A stretch of 64,000 nucleotides of DNA from Luzula sylvatica (lineage: Eukaryota; Streptophyta; Magnoliopsida; Poales; Juncaceae). A model generated the notes under the pieces. It was given only the letters and a program-made list of their open reading frames with translations, was not told the DNA's origin and searched no databases. The stretch spans positions 20,461,007-20,525,006 of the forward strand of contig OX326957.1 of NCBI GenBank assembly GCA_946800325.1. The letters run 5' to 3'. This document shows, in pieces, positions 41,554-55,720 of this stretch. Positions within the stretch are counted from its first letter, which is position 1. Each line of letters begins with the position of its first letter. The translations under genes were made by a program, and so were the position numbers.

Positions 41554-43734
41554 AAGTTTGTTTTTCGATTCAGAACAAGATTTTAACGCTTTGTGGAGTT
41601 CCAATAACGTGTTTTGAGTTCATTTGTATCGTATCTTTTACTGCATAACTTTTCACCAAATTTCACAAACACTAAGAAAGTTTGTTTTTCGATTCAAAAC
41701 AAGATTTTAACGCTTTATGGAGTTTAAATAACGTGTTTTGAGATCATTTGTATCGTATCTTTTACTACATAACTTTTCACCAAATTTCACAAACACTAAG
41801 AAAGTTTGTTTTTCTATTCAAAACAAGATTTTAACGCTTTGAGGAGTTCAAATAACGTGTTTTGAGATCATTTGTATCTTATCTTTTACTACATAACTTT
41901 TCACCAAATTTCACAAACACTAAGAAAGTTTGTTTTTCGATTCAAAACAAGATTTTAACGCTTTGTGGAGTTCAAATAACGTGTTTTGAGATCATTTGTA
42001 TCGTATCTTTTACTACATAACTTTTCACCAAATTTCACAAACACTAAGTAAGTTTGTTTTTCGATTCAAAACAAGATTTTAACGCTTTGTGGAGTTCAAA
42101 TAACGTGTTTTGAGTTCATTTGTATCGTATCGTTTACTACATAACTTTTCACCAAATTTCACAAACACTAAGAAAGTTTGTTTTTCGATTCAGAACAAGA
42201 TTTTAACGCTTTGTGGAGTTCCAATAACGTGTTTTGAGTTCATTTGTATCGTACCTTTTACTGCATAACTTTTCACCAAATTTCACAAACACTAAGAAAG
42301 TTTATTTTTCGATTCAAAACAAGATTTTAACGCTCTTTGGAGTTTAAATAACGTGTTTTGAGATCATTTGTATCGTATCTTTTACTACATAACTTTTCAC
42401 CAAATTTCACAAACACTAAGAAAGTTTGTTTTTCGATTCAAAACAAGATTTTAACGCTTTGTGGAGTTCAAATAACGTGTTTTGAGATCATTTGTATCGT
42501 ATCTTTTACTACATAACTTTTCACCAAATTTCACAAACACTAAGAAAGTTTGTTTTTCGATTCAGAACAAGATTTTAACGCTTTGTGGAGTTCCAATAAC
42601 GTGTTTTGAGTTCATTTGTATCGTATCTTTTACTACATATCTTTTCACCAAATTTCACAAACACTAAGAAAGTTTGTTTTTCGATTCAGAACAACATTTT
42701 AACGCTTTGTGGAGTTCCAAGAACGTGTTTTGAGTTCATTTGTATCGTATCTTTTACTGCATAACTTTTCACCAAATTTCACAAACACTAAGAAAGTTTG
42801 TTTTTCGATTCAAAACAAGATTTTAACGCTTTGTGGAGTTCAAATAACGTGTTTTGAGATCATTTGTATCGTATCTTTTACTACATAACTTTTCACCAAA
42901 TTTCACAAACACTAAGAAAGTTTGTTTTTCGATTCAAAACAAGATTTTAACGCTTTGTGGAGTTCCAATAACGTGTTTCGAGTTCATTTGTATCGTATCT
43001 TTTACTACATAACTTTTCACCAAATTTCACAAACACTAAGAAAGTTTGTTTTTCGATTCAGAACAAGATTTTAACGCTTTGTGGAGTTCCAATAACGTGT
43101 TTTGAGTTCATTTATATCGTATCTTTTACTGCATAACTTTTCACCAAATTTCACAAACACTAAGAAAGTTTGTTTTTCGATTCAAAACAAGATTTTAACG
43201 CTTTATGGAGTTTAAATAACGTGTTTTGAGATCATTTGTATCGTATCTTTTACTACATAACTTTTCACCAAATTTCACAAACACTAAGAAAGTTTGTTTT
43301 TCTATTCAAAACAAGATTTTAACGCTTTGAGGAGTTCAAATAACGTGTTTTGAGATCATTTGTATCTTATCTTTTACTACATAACTTTTCACCAAATTTC
43401 ACAAACACTAAGAAAGTTTGTTTTTCGATTCAAAACAAGATTTTAACGCTTTGTGGAGTTCAAATAACGTGTTTTGAGATCATTTGTATCGTATCTTTTA
43501 CTACATAACTTTTCACCAAATTTCACAAACACTAAGTAAGTTTGTTTTTCAATTCAAAACAAGATTTTAACGCTTTGTGGAGTTCAAATAACGTGTTTTG
43601 AGTTCATTTGTATCGTATCGTTTACTACATAACTTTTCACCAAATTTCACAAACACTAAGAAAGTTTGTTTTTCGATTCAGAACAAGATTTTAACGCTTT
43701 GTGGAGTTCCAATAACGTGTTTTGAGTTCATTTG
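41554..43734 (+). repeat. 21-monomer block, copy 2
   Basis: This is the partner of the block at 38.95-41.13 kb, offset 2604 bp with no net length change. Private differences such as GTGTTTCGAG near 42.98 kb show independent mutation since duplication. At the right edge the series differ: TCTTTAACTACATATC follows in copy 1, TACCTTTTACTGC in copy 2. Confidence 0.82.
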
Positions 43735-44440
43735 TATCGTACCTTTTACTGCATAACTTTTCACCAAATTTCACAAACACTAAGAAAGTTTATTTTTCGA
43801 TTCAAAACAAGATTTTAACGCTCTTTGGAGTTTAAATAACGTGTTTTGAGATCATTTGTATCGTATCTTTTACTACATAACTTTTCACCAAATTTCACAA
43901 ACACTAAGAAAGTTTGTTTTTCGATTCAAAACAAGATTTTAACGCTTTGAGGAGTACAAATAACGTGTTTTGAGATCATTTGTATCGTATCATTTACAAC
44001 ATAACTTTTCACCAAATTTCACAAACACTAAGAAAGTTTGTTTTTCGATTCAAAACAAGATTTTAACGCTTTGTGGAGTTCAAATAACGTGTTTTGAGTT
44101 CATTTGTATCGTATCTTTTACTGCATAACTTTTCACCAAATTTCACAAACACTAAGAAAGTTTGTTTTTCGATTCAAAACAAGATTTTAACGCTTTGTGG
44201 AGTTCAAATAACGCGTTTTGAGATCATTTGTATCGTATCATTTACTACATAACTTTTCACCAAATTTCACAAACACTAAGAAAGTTTATTTTTCGATTCA
44301 AAACAAGATTTTAACGCTCTTTGGAGTTTAAATAACGTGTTTTGAGATCATTTGTATCGTATCTTTTACTACATAACTTTTCACCAAATTTCACAAACAC
44401 TAAGAAAGTTTGTTTTTCGATTCAAAACAAGATTTTAACG

Positions 44441-46176
44441 CTTTGAGGAGTACAAATAACGTGTTTTGAGATCATTTGTATCGTATCATTTACAACATAA
44501 CTTTTCACCAAATTTCACAAACACTAAGAAAGTTTGTTTTTCGATTCAAAATAAGATTTTAACGATTTATGGAGTTCAAATAACGTGTTTTGAGATCATT
44601 TGTATCGTATCTTTAACTACATAACTTTTCACCAAATTACTCAAACACTAAGAAAGTTTGTTTTTCGATTCAAAACAAGATTTTAACGCTTTGAGGAGTT
44701 TAAATAACGTGTTTTGAGATCATTTGTATCGTATCTTTTACTACATAACTTTTCACCAAATTTCACAAACACTAAGAAAGTTTGTTTTTCGATTCAAAAC
44801 AAGATTTTAACGCTTTGTGGAGTTCAAATAACGTGTTTTGAGTTCATTTGTATCGTATGTTTTACTGCATAACTTTTCACCAAATTTCACAAACACTAAG
44901 AAAGTTTGTTTTTCGTTTCAAAACAAGATTTTAACGCTTTGTGGAGTTCAAATAACGTGTTTTGAGATCATTTGTATCGTATCTTTTACTACATAACTTT
45001 TCACCAAATTTCACAAACACTAAGTAAGTTTATTTTTCGATTCAAAACAAGATGTTAACGTTTTGAGGAGTTCAAATAACGTGTTTTGAGATCATTTGTA
45101 TCGTATCTTTTACAACATAACTTTTCACCAAATTTCACAAACACTAAGTAAGTTTGTTTTTCGATTCAAAACAAGATTTTAACGCTTTGTGGAGTTCAAA
45201 TAACGTGTTTTGAGATCATTTGTATCGTATCTTTTACTACATAACTTTTCACCAAATTTCACAAACACTAAGAAAGTTTGTTTTTCTATTCAAAACAAGA
45301 TTTTAACGCTTTGAGGAGTTCAAATAACGTGTTTTGAGATCATTTGTATCTTATCTTTTACTACATAACTTTTCACCAAATTTCACAAACACTAAGAAAG
45401 TTTGTTTTTCGATTCAAAACAAGATTTTAACGCTTTGTGGAGTTCAAATAACGTGTTTTGAGATCATTTGTATCGTATCTTTTACTACATAACTTTTCAC
45501 CAAATTTCACAAATACTAAGGAAGTTTGTTTTTCGATTCAAAACAAGATTTTAACGCTTTGTGGAGTTCAAATAACGTGTTTTGAGATCATTTGTATCGT
45601 ATCTTTTACTACATAACTTTTCACCAAATTTCACAAACACTAAGTAAGTTTGTTTTTCGATTCAAAACAAGATTTTAACGCTTTGTGGAGGTCAAATAAC
45701 GTGTTTTGAGTTCATTTGTATCGTATCTTTTACTACATAACTTTTCACCAAATTTCACAAATACTAAGGAAGTTTGTTTTTCGATTCAAAACAAGATTTT
45801 AACGCTTTGTGGAGTTCAAATAACGTGTCTTGAGATCATTTGTATCGTATCTTTTACTACATAACTTTTCACCAAATTTCACAAACACTAAGAAAGTTTG
45901 TTTTTCGATTCAAAACAAGATTTTAACGCTTTGTGGAGTTCCAATAACGTGTTTTGAGTTTATTTGTATCGTATCTTTTACTACATAACTTTTCACCAAA
46001 TTTCACAAACACTAAGAAAGTTTGTTTTTCGATTCAGAACAAGATTTTAACGCTTTGTGGAGTTCCAATAACGTGTTTTGAGTTCATTTGTATCGTATCT
46101 TTTACTGCATAACTTTTCACCAAATTTCACAAACACTAAGAAAGTTTGTTTTTCGATTCAAAACAAGATTTTAACG
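44441..46176 (+). repeat. 14-monomer tandem block, copy 1
   Basis: This block recurs immediately downstream with an offset of exactly 1736 bp (14 x 124). Private tags shared by both copies are TTTCGTTTCAAAAC (44911/46647), AAATTACTCAAAC (~44635/~46371) and TTTTAACGATTTATGGAG (~44558/~46294). Confidence 0.88.
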
Positions 46177-47912
46177 CTTTGAGGAGTACAAATAACGTGT
46201 TTTGAGATCATATGTATCGTATCATTTACAACATAACTTTTCACCAAATTTCACAAACACTAAGAAAGTTTGTTTTTCGATTCAAAATAAGATTTTAACG
46301 ATTTATGGAGTTCAAATAACGTGTTTTGGGATCATTTGTATCGTATCTTTAACTACATAACTTTTCACCAAATTACTCAAACACTAAGAAAGTTTGTTTT
46401 TCGATTCAAAACAAGATTTTAACGCTTTGAGGAGTTTAAATAACGTGTTTTGAGATCATTTGTATCGTATCTTTCACTACATAACTTTTCACCAAATTTC
46501 ACAAACACTAAGAAAGTTTGTTTTTCGATTCAAAACAAGATTTTAACGCTTTGTGGAGTTCAAATAACGTGTTTTGAGTTCATTTGTATCGTATGTTTTA
46601 CTGCATAACTTTTCACCAAATTTCACAAACACTAAGAAAGTTTGTTTTTCGTTTCAAAACAAGATTTTAACGCTTTGTGGAGTTCAAATAACGTGTTTTG
46701 AGATCATTTGTATCGTATCTTTTACTACATAACTTTTCACCAAATTTCACAAACACTAAGTAAGTTTATTTTTCGATTCAAAACAAGATCTTAACGTTTT
46801 GAGGAGTTCAAATAACGTGTTTTGAGATCATTTGTATCGTATCTTTTACAACATAACTTTTCACCAAATTTCACAAACACTAAGTAAGTTTGTTTTTCGA
46901 TTCAAAACAAGATTTTAACGCTTTGTGGAGTTCAAATAACGTGTTTTGAGATCATTTGTATCGTATCTTTTACTACATAACTTTTCACCAAATTTCACAA
47001 ACACTAAGAAAGTTTGTTTTTCTATTCAAAACAAGATTTTAACGCTTTGAGGAGTTCAAATAACGTGTTTTGAGATCATTTGTATCTTATCTTTTACTAC
47101 ATAACTTTTCACCAAATTTCACAAACACTAAGAAAGTTTGTTTTTCGATTCAAAACTAGATTTTAACGCTTTGTGGAGTTCAAATAACGTGTTTTGAGAT
47201 CATTTGTATCGTATCTTTTACTACATAACTTTTCACCAAATTTCACAAATACTAAGGAAGTTTGTTTTTCGATTCAAAACAAGATTTTAACGCTTTGTGG
47301 AGTTCAAATAACGTGTTTTGAGATCATTTGTATCGTATCTTTTACTACATAACTTTTCACCAAATTTCACAAACACTAAGTAAGTTTGTTTTTCGATTCA
47401 AAACAAGATTTTAACGCTTTGTGGAGGTCAAATAACGTGTTTTGAGTTCATTTGTATCGTATCTTTTACTACATAACTTTTCACCAAATTTCACAAATAC
47501 TAAGGAAGTTTGTTTTTCGATTCAAAACAAGATTTTAACGCTTTGTGGAGTTCAAATAACGTGTTTTGAGATCATTTGTATCGTATCTTTTACTACATAA
47601 CTTTTCACCAAATTTCACAAACACTAAGAAAGTTTGTTTTTCGATTCAAAACAAGATTTTAACGCTTTGTGGAGTTCCAATAACGTGTTTTGAGTTTATT
47701 TGTATCGTATCTTTTACTACATAACTTTTCACCAAATTTCACAAACACTAAGAAAGTTTGTTTTTCGATTCAGAACAAGATTTTAACGCTTTGTGGAGTT
47801 CCAATAACGTGTTTTGAGTTCATTTGTATCGTATCTTTTACTGCATAACTTTTCACCAAATTTCACAAACACTAAGAAAGTTTGTTTTTCGATTCAAAAC
47901 AAGATTTTAACG
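46177..47912 (+). repeat. 14-monomer tandem block, copy 2
   Basis: This is the second copy of the 14-monomer block. It shares all the tags of copy 1 and has its own later changes: TTTTGGGATC near 46.33 kb, TCTTTCACTAC near 46.47 kb, GATCTTAACG near 46.79 kb and AAAACTAGATT near 47.15 kb. It ends where the series passes to a TTATGGAGTTTAAAT monomer. Confidence 0.87.
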
Positions 47913-50900
47913 CTTTATGGAGTTTAAATAACGTGTTTTGAGATCATTTGTATCGTATCTTTTACTACATAACTTTTCACCAAATTTCACAAACACTAAG
48001 AAAGTTTGTTTTTCTATTCAAAACAAGATTTTAACGCTTTGAGGAGTTCAAATAACGTGTTTTGAGATCATTTGTATCTTATCTTTTACTACATAACTTT
48101 TCACCAAATTTCACAAACACTAAGAAAGTTTGTTTTTCGATTCAAAACAAGATTTTAACGCTTTGTGGAGTTCAAATAACGTGTTTTGAGATCATTTGTA
48201 TCGTATCTTTTACTACATAACTTTTCACCAAATTTCACAAACACTAAGTAAGTTTGTTTTTCGATTCAAAACAAGATTTTAACGCTTTGTGGAGTTCAAA
48301 TAACGTGTTTTGAGTTCATTTGTATCGTATCGTTTACTACATAACTTTTCACCAAATTTCACAAACACTAAGAAAGTTTGTTTTTCGATTCAGAACAAGA
48401 TTTTAACGCTTTGTGGAGTTCCAATAACGTGTTTTGAGTTCATTTGTATCGTACCTTTTACTGCATAACTTTTCACCAAATTTCACAATCACTAAGAAAG
48501 TTTATTTTTCGATTCAAAACAAGATTTTAACGCTCTTTGGAGTTTAAATAACGTGTTTTGAGATCATTTGTATCGTATCTTTTACTACATAACTTTTCAC
48601 CAAATTTCACAAACACTAAGTAAGTTTATTTTTCGATTCAAAACAAGATTTTAACGTTTTGAGGAGTTCAAATAACGTGTTTTGAGATCATTTATATCGT
48701 ATCTTTTACTACATAACTTTTCACCAAATTTCACAAACACTAAGAAAGTTTGTTTTTCGATTCAAAACAAGATTTTAACGCTTTGTGGATTTCAAATAAC
48801 GTGTTTTGAGATCATTTGTATCGTATCTTTTACTACATAACTTTTCACCAAATTTCACAAATACTAAGGAAGTTTGTTTTTCGATTCAAAACAAGATTTT
48901 AACGCTTTGTGGAGTTCAAATAACGTGTTTTGAGATCATTTGTATCGTATGTTTTACTACATAACTTTTCACCAAATTTCACAAACACTAAGTAAGTTTA
49001 TTTTTCGATTCAAAACAAGATTTTAACGTTTTGAGGAATTCAAATAACGTGTTTTGAGATCATTTATATCGTATCTTTTACTACATAACTTTTCACCAAA
49101 TTTCACAAACACTAAGAAAGTTTGTTTTTCGATTCAAAACAAGATTTTAACGCTTTGAGGAGGTCAAATAACGTGTTTTGAGATCATTTGTATCTTATCT
49201 TTTACTACATAACTTTTCACCAAATTTCACAAACACTAAGAATGTTTGTTTTTCGATTCAAAACAAGATTTTAACGCTTTGTGGAGTTCAAATAACGTGT
49301 TTTGAGATCATTTGTATCGTATCTTTTACTACATAACTTTTCACCAAATTTCACAAACACTACGAAAGTTTGTTTTTCGATTCAGAACAAGATTTTAACG
49401 CTTTGTGGAGTTCCAATAACGTGTTTTGAGTTCATTTGTATCGTATCTTTTACTACATAACTTTTCACCAAATTTCACAAACACTAAGTAAGTTTATTTT
49501 TCGATTCAAAACAAGATGTTAACGTTTTGAGGAGTTCAAATAACGTGTTTTGAGATCATTTGTATCGTATCTTTTACAACATAACTTTTCACCAAATTTC
49601 ACAAACACTAAGTAAGTTTGTTTTTCGATTCAAAACAAGATTTTAACGCTTTGTGGAGTTCAAATAACGTGTTTTGAGATCATTTGTATCGTATCTTTTA
49701 CTACATAACTTTTCACCAAATTTCACAAACACTAAGAAAGTTTGTTTTTCTATTCAAAACAAGATTTTAACGCTTTGAGGAGTTCAAATAACGTGTTTTG
49801 AGATCATTTGTATCTTATCTTTTACTACATAAGTTTTCACCAAATTTCACAAACACTAAGAAAGTTTGTTTTTCGATTCAAAACAAGATTTTAACGCTTT
49901 GTGGAGTTCAAATAACGTGTTTTGAGATCATTTGTATCGTATCTTTTACTACATAACTTTTCACCAAATTTCACAAACACTAAGAAAGTTTGTTTTTCGA
50001 TTCAAAACAAGATTTTAACGCTTTGTGGAGTTCAAATAACGTGTTTTGAGTTCATTTGTATCGTATCGTTTACTACATAACTTTTCACCAAATTTCACAA
50101 ACACTAAGAAAGTTTGTTTTTCGATTCAGAACAAGATTTTAACGCTTTGTGGAGTTCCAATAACGTGTTTTGAGTTCATTTGTATCGTACCTTTTACTGC
50201 ATAACTTTTCACCAAATTTCACAAACACTAAGAAAGTTTATTTTTCGATTCAAAACAAGATTTTAACGCTCTTTGGAGTTTAAATAACGTGTTTTGAGAT
50301 CATTTGTATCGTATCTTTTACTACATAACTTTTCACCAAATTTCACAAACACTAAGAAAGTTTGTTTTTCGATTCAAAACAAGATTTTAACGCTTTGAGG
50401 AGTACAAATAACGTGTTTTGAGATCATTTGTATCGTATCATTTACAACATAACTTTTCACCAAATTTCACAAACACTAAGAAAGTTTGTTTTTCGATTCA
50501 AAACAAGATTTTAACGCTTTGTGGAGTTCAAATAACTTGTTTTGAGTTCATTTGTATCGTATCTTTTACTGCATAACTTTTCACCAAATTTCACAAACAC
50601 TAAGAAAGTTTGTTTTTCGATTCAAAACAAGATTTTAACGCTTTGTGGAGTTCAAATAACGTGTTTTGAGATCATTTGTATCGTATCATTTACTACATAA
50701 CTTTTCACCAAATTTCACAAACACTAAGAAAGTTTGTTTTTCGATTCAAAACAAGATTTTAACGCTTTGTGGAGTTCAAATAACGTGTTTTGAGATCATT
50801 TGTATCGTATCTTTTACTACATAACTTTTCACCAAATTTCACAAACACTAAGAAAGTTTGTTTTTCGATTCAAAACAAGATTTTAACGCTTTGTGGAGTT

Positions 50901-53900
50901 CAAATAACGTGTTTTGAGATCATTTGTATCGTATCTTTTACTACATAACTTTTCACCAAATTTCACAAACACTAAGAAAGTTTGTTTTTCGATTCAAAAC
51001 AAGATTTTAACGCTTTGTGGAGTTCCAATAACGTGTTTTGAGTTCATTTGTATCGTATCTTTTACTACATAACTTTTCACCAAATTTCACAAACACTAAG
51101 AAAGTTTGTTTTTCGATTCAGAACAAGATTTTAACGCTTTGTGGAGTTCCAATAACGTGTTTTGAGTTCATTTGTATCGTATCTTTTACTGCATAACTTT
51201 TCACCAAATTTCACAAACACTAAGAAAGTTTGTTTTTCGATTCAAAACAAGATTTTAACGCTTTATGGAGTTTAAATAACGTGTTTTGAGATCATTTGTA
51301 TCGTATCTTTTACTACATAACTTTTCACCAAATTTCACAAACACTAAGAAAGTTTGTTTTTCTATTCAAAACAAGATTTTAACGCTTTGAGGAGTTCAAA
51401 TAACGTGTTTTGAGATCATTTGTATCTTATCTTTTACTACATAACTTTTCACCAAATTTCACAAGCACTAAGAAAGTTTGTTTTTCGATTCAAAACAAGA
51501 TTTTAACGCTTTGTGGAGTTCAAATAACGTGTTTCGAGATCATTTGTATCGTATCTTTTACTACATAACTTTTCACCAAATTTCACAAACACTAAGTAAG
51601 TTTGTTTTTCGATTCAAAACAAGATTTTAACGCTTTGTGGAGTTCAAATAACGTGTTTTGAGTTCATTTGTATCGTATCGTTTACTACATAACTTTTCAC
51701 CAAATTTCACAAACACTAAGAAAGTTTGTTTTTCGATTCAGAACAAGATTTTAACGCTTTGTGGAGTTCCAATAACGTGTTTTGAGTTCATTTGTATCGT
51801 ACCTTTTACTGCATAACTTTTCACCAAATTTCACAAACACTAAGAAAGTTTATTTTTCGATTCAAAACAAGATTTTAACGCTCTTTGGAGTTTAAATAAC
51901 GTGTTTTGAGATCATTTGTATCGTATCTTTTACTACATAACTTTTCACCAAATTTCACAAACACTAAGAAAGTTTGTTTTTCGATTCAAAACAAGATTTT
52001 AACGCTTTGAGGAGTACAAATAACGTGTTTTGAGATCATTTGTATCGTATCATTTACAACATAACTTTTCACCAAATTTCACAAACACTAAGAAAGTTTG
52101 TTTTTCGATTCAAAACAAGATTTTAACGCTTTGTGGAGTTCAAATAACGTGTTTTGAGTTCATTTGTATCGTATCTTTTACTGCATAACTTTTCACCAAA
52201 TTTCACAAACACTAAGAAAGTTTGTTTTTCGATTCAAAACAAGATTTTAACGCTTTGTGGAGTTCAAATAACGTGTTTTGAGATCATTTGTATCGTATCA
52301 TTTACTACATAACTTTTCACCAAATTTCACAAACACTAAGAAAGTTTGTTTTTCGATTCAAAACAAGATTTTAACGCTTTGTGGAGTTCAAATAACGTGT
52401 TTTGAGTTCATTTGTATCGTATCTTTTACTGCATAACTTTTCACCAAATTTCACAAACACTAGGAAAGTTTGTTTTTTGATTCAAAACAAGATTTTAATG
52501 CTTTGTGGAGTTCAAATAACGTGTTTTGAGATCATTTGTATCGTATCTTTTACTACATAACTTTTCACCAAATTTCACAAACACTAAGAAAGTTTGTTTT
52601 TCGATTCAAAATAAGATTTTAACGATTTATGGAGTTCAAATAACGTGTTTTGAGATCATTTGTATCGTATCTTTAACTACATAACTTTCCACCAAATTAC
52701 ACAAACACTAAGAAAGTTTGTTTTTCGATTCAAAACAAGATTTTAACGCTTTGAGGAGTTTAAATAACGTGTTTTGAGATCATTTGTATCGTATCTTTTA
52801 CTACATAACTTTTCACCAAATTTCACAAACACTAAGAAAGTTTGTTTTTCGATTCAAAACAAGATTTTAACGCTTTGTGGAGTTCAAATAATGTGTTTTG
52901 AGTTCATTTGTATTGTATGTTTTACTGCATAACTTTTCACCAAATTTCACAAACACTAAGAAAGTTTGTTTTTCGATTCAAAACAAGATTTTAACGCTTT
53001 GTGGAGTTCAAATAACGTGTTTTGAGATCATTTGTATCGTATCTTTTACTACATAACTTTTCACCAAATTTCACAAACACTAAGTAAGTTTATTTTTCGA
53101 TTCAAAACAAGATGTTAACGTTTTGAGGAGTTCAAATAACGTGTTTTGAGATCATTTGTATCGTATCTTTTACAACATAACTTTTCACCAAATTTCACAA
53201 ACACTAAGTAAGTTTGTTTTTCGATTCAAAACAAGATTTTAACGCTTTGTGGACTTCAAATAACGTGTTTTGAGATCATTTGTATCGTATCTTTTACTAC
53301 ATAACTTTTCACCAAATTTCACAAACACTAAGAAAGTTTGTTTTTCTATTCAAAACAAGATTTTAACGCTTTGAGGAGTTCAAATAACGTGTTTTGAGAT
53401 CATTTGTATCTTATCTTTTACTACATAACTTTTCACCAAATTTCACAAACACTAAGAAAGTTTGTTTTTCGATTCAAAACAAGATTTTAACGCTTTGTGG
53501 AGTTCAAATAACGTGTTTTGAGATCATTTGTATCATATCTTTTACTACATAACTTTTCACCAAATTTCACAAACACTAAGTAAGTTTGTTTTTCGATTCA
53601 AAACAAGATTTTAACGCTTTGTGGAGTTCAAATAACGTGTTTTGAGTTCATTTGTATCGTATCGTTTACTACATAACTTTTCACCAAATTTCACAAACAC
53701 TAAGAAAGTTTGTTTTTCGATTCAGAACAAGATTTTAACGCTTTGTGGAGTTCCAATAACGTGTTTTGAGTTCATTTGTATCGTACCTTTTACTGCATAA
53801 CTTTTCACCAAATTTCACAAACACTAAGAAAGTTTATTTTTCGATTCAAAACAAGATTTTAACGTTTTGAGGAGTTCAAATAACGTGTTTTGAGATCATT

Positions 53901-54741
53901 TATATCGTATCTTTTACTACATAACTTTTCACCAAATTTCACAAACACTAAGAAAGTTTGTTTTTCGATTCAAAACAAGATTTTAACGCTTTGTAGAGTT
54001 CAAATAACGTGTTTTGAGATCATTTGTATCGTATCTTTTACTACATAACTTTTCACCAAATTTCACAAACACTAAGAAAGTTTGTTTTTCGATTCAAAAC
54101 AAGATTTTAACGCTTTGTGGAGTTCAAATAACGTGTTTTGAGTTCATTTGTATCGTATCGTTTACTACATAACTTTTCACCAAATTTCACAAATTCTAAG
54201 GAAGTTTGTTTTTCGATTCAAAACAAGATTTTAACGCTTTGTGGAGTTCAAATAACGTGTTTTGAGATCATTTGTATCGTATCTTTTACTACATAACTTT
54301 TCACCAAATTTCACAAACACTAAGTAAGTTTGTTTTTCGATTCAAAACAAGATTTTAACGCTTTGTGGAGGTCAAATAACGTGTTTTGAGTTCATTTGTA
54401 TCGTATCTTTTACTACATAACTTTTCACCAAATTTCACAAATTCTAAGGAAGTTTGTTTTTCGATTCAAAACAAGATTTTAACGCTTTGTGGAGTTCAAA
54501 TAACGTGTTTTGAGATCATTTGTATCGTATCTTTTACTACATAACTTTTCACCAAATTTCACAAACACTAAGTAAGTTTGTTTTTCGATTCAAAACAAGA
54601 TTTTAACGCTTTGTGGAGTTCAAATAATGTGTTTTGAGTTCATTTGTATCGTATCGTTTACTACATAACTTTTCACCAAATTTCACAAACACTAAGAAAG
54701 TTTGTTTTTCGATTCAGAACAAGATTTTAACGCTTTGTGGA

Positions 54742-54746
54742 GTTCC
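54742..54746. repeat. Target-site duplication, left (GTTCC)
   Basis: GTTCC at monomer positions 91-95 directly precedes the LTR terminus TGATAAACGG. The same five bases follow the other LTR. Five base pairs is the usual duplication size for Ty3/gypsy integrases. Confidence 0.95.
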
Positions 54747-55624
54747 TGATAAACGGGTTTTCGATCACTTCTAAATTGATATATCGTTGTATGTGAAAAC
54801 CAATTCAATCAACAAGTTTGGAATTTAATGTGTATAGTAGTAATATGCAAGTTCGTTCCACGAGGAGTATATGCGTCAAATAAGATTAAGATTCAGATCA
54901 TTAAAATAAATATTTCGAAGTTTCCAAAATTAATGAAATTTTGTCTACAGTGAGTTCTGAATATTATCAAATTGATCCTAAAATTTCAAACAATTTGGAC
55001 AACGGAATAAAAAGTTATTAACGAATTACAATTATGTATCTGAAAAACAGTCTCTGGAAACAGCAGGTTTTCAGTTGAAGTGACAGATTTCAAAGACTCA
55101 TATCAATTCGAATATTTCATGAAATTCAACGATTCAAAATGTTCCCGAAACTAGAAATCAAGATCTACGTAATGAAAATTTTTAACAGATCTAGCATATA
55201 CAGAAAATGAAAAATAAAGAGAAAAAGAACAAGAAAAGAAAAGATCAAGAAAAGATCAAGAACAAGAATTTTAGAATCAAACAAGTTATATTTACACACA
55301 TCAAATTCGAGAAAAGAAAAGATTACACCTAAAACGAGAAGGAAGCTTCAACGTGATTAGAGGTACTCCTTCCTTGTGATCGTGGACGATTGATGCTCGA
55401 ATCGCTAGGAAGCTAGATGATTGAGCTGTTTTCTCGTCTTGAAGAAACGTCCTTCCCGGTTGAAGAAAGCTCCGAGTCCGGTTGTGACGTGTATCTTCTA
55501 CGACTTGCTTCGATTAGATCGATTCACCGGATGAAGAAAGCTTCGAGTCCGGCAAACAATCACTCGAGAATTCGAGTAATCCTTGAATGGTTCTTGACGC
55601 TCTTGAAAGTTCTTGGAAGTGCTT

Positions 55625-55646
55625 AGAGAGAGAGAGAGAGAGAGAG
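55625..55646 (+). repeat. (AG)11 microsatellite in 3' LTR
   Basis: Eleven AG units lie here. The matching tract in the other LTR has ten. This accounts for the entire 2-bp length difference between the LTRs. Confidence 0.97.
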
Positions 55647-55710
55647 AAGGTGCTCCGAAGAGCGGGGGAGGGGGAGAGAGAAGCAAATCCTGCCCAAGGG
55701 CTTTGGGGTC

Positions 55711-55720
55711 TTATTTATAG
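55711..55720 (-). promoter_or_regulatory. TATA box in the 3' LTR
   Basis: This is the identical CTATAAATAA on the minus strand of the other LTR. If active, it would start transcripts that read out of the element toward lower coordinates, into the satellite. Confidence 0.6.

Larger units (their letters stand above)
1..54746 (+). repeat. 124-bp satellite array, left part (441 monomers + 95 nt)
   Basis: The stretch is wholly made of a 124-bp tandem repeat in one orientation. Landmarks within a monomer are TATCTTTTACTACATAAC (1-18), TTTCACAAACACTAAG (30-45), TTTTTCGATTCAAAACAAG (54-72), TTTTAACGCTTTGTGGAG (75-92) and AACGTGTTTTGAG (99-111). GC is about 29% and each typical monomer has four CpGs. 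Neighbouring monomers usually differ at only a few recurrent positions: TACATAAC/TGCATAAC/CAACATAAC, AAGAAAG/AAGTAAG/AAGGAAG, GTTTG/GTTTA, CAAAAC/CAGAAC, GTTCAAAT/GTTCCAAT/GGTCAAAT. The count closes exactly: 441 x 124 + 95 = 54779, and the 33-nt shortfall equals ten 1-nt deletions plus one 23-nt deletion. There is no gene, tRNA or rRNA in it. A (peri)centromeric or heterochromatic location is inferred from homogeneity and size, not shown. Confidence 0.98.

Noticed and set aside
1..54746. CRISPR array
   Set aside because: There are no unique spacers between repeats; the whole 124-bp unit repeats, and the flanking element is eukaryotic.
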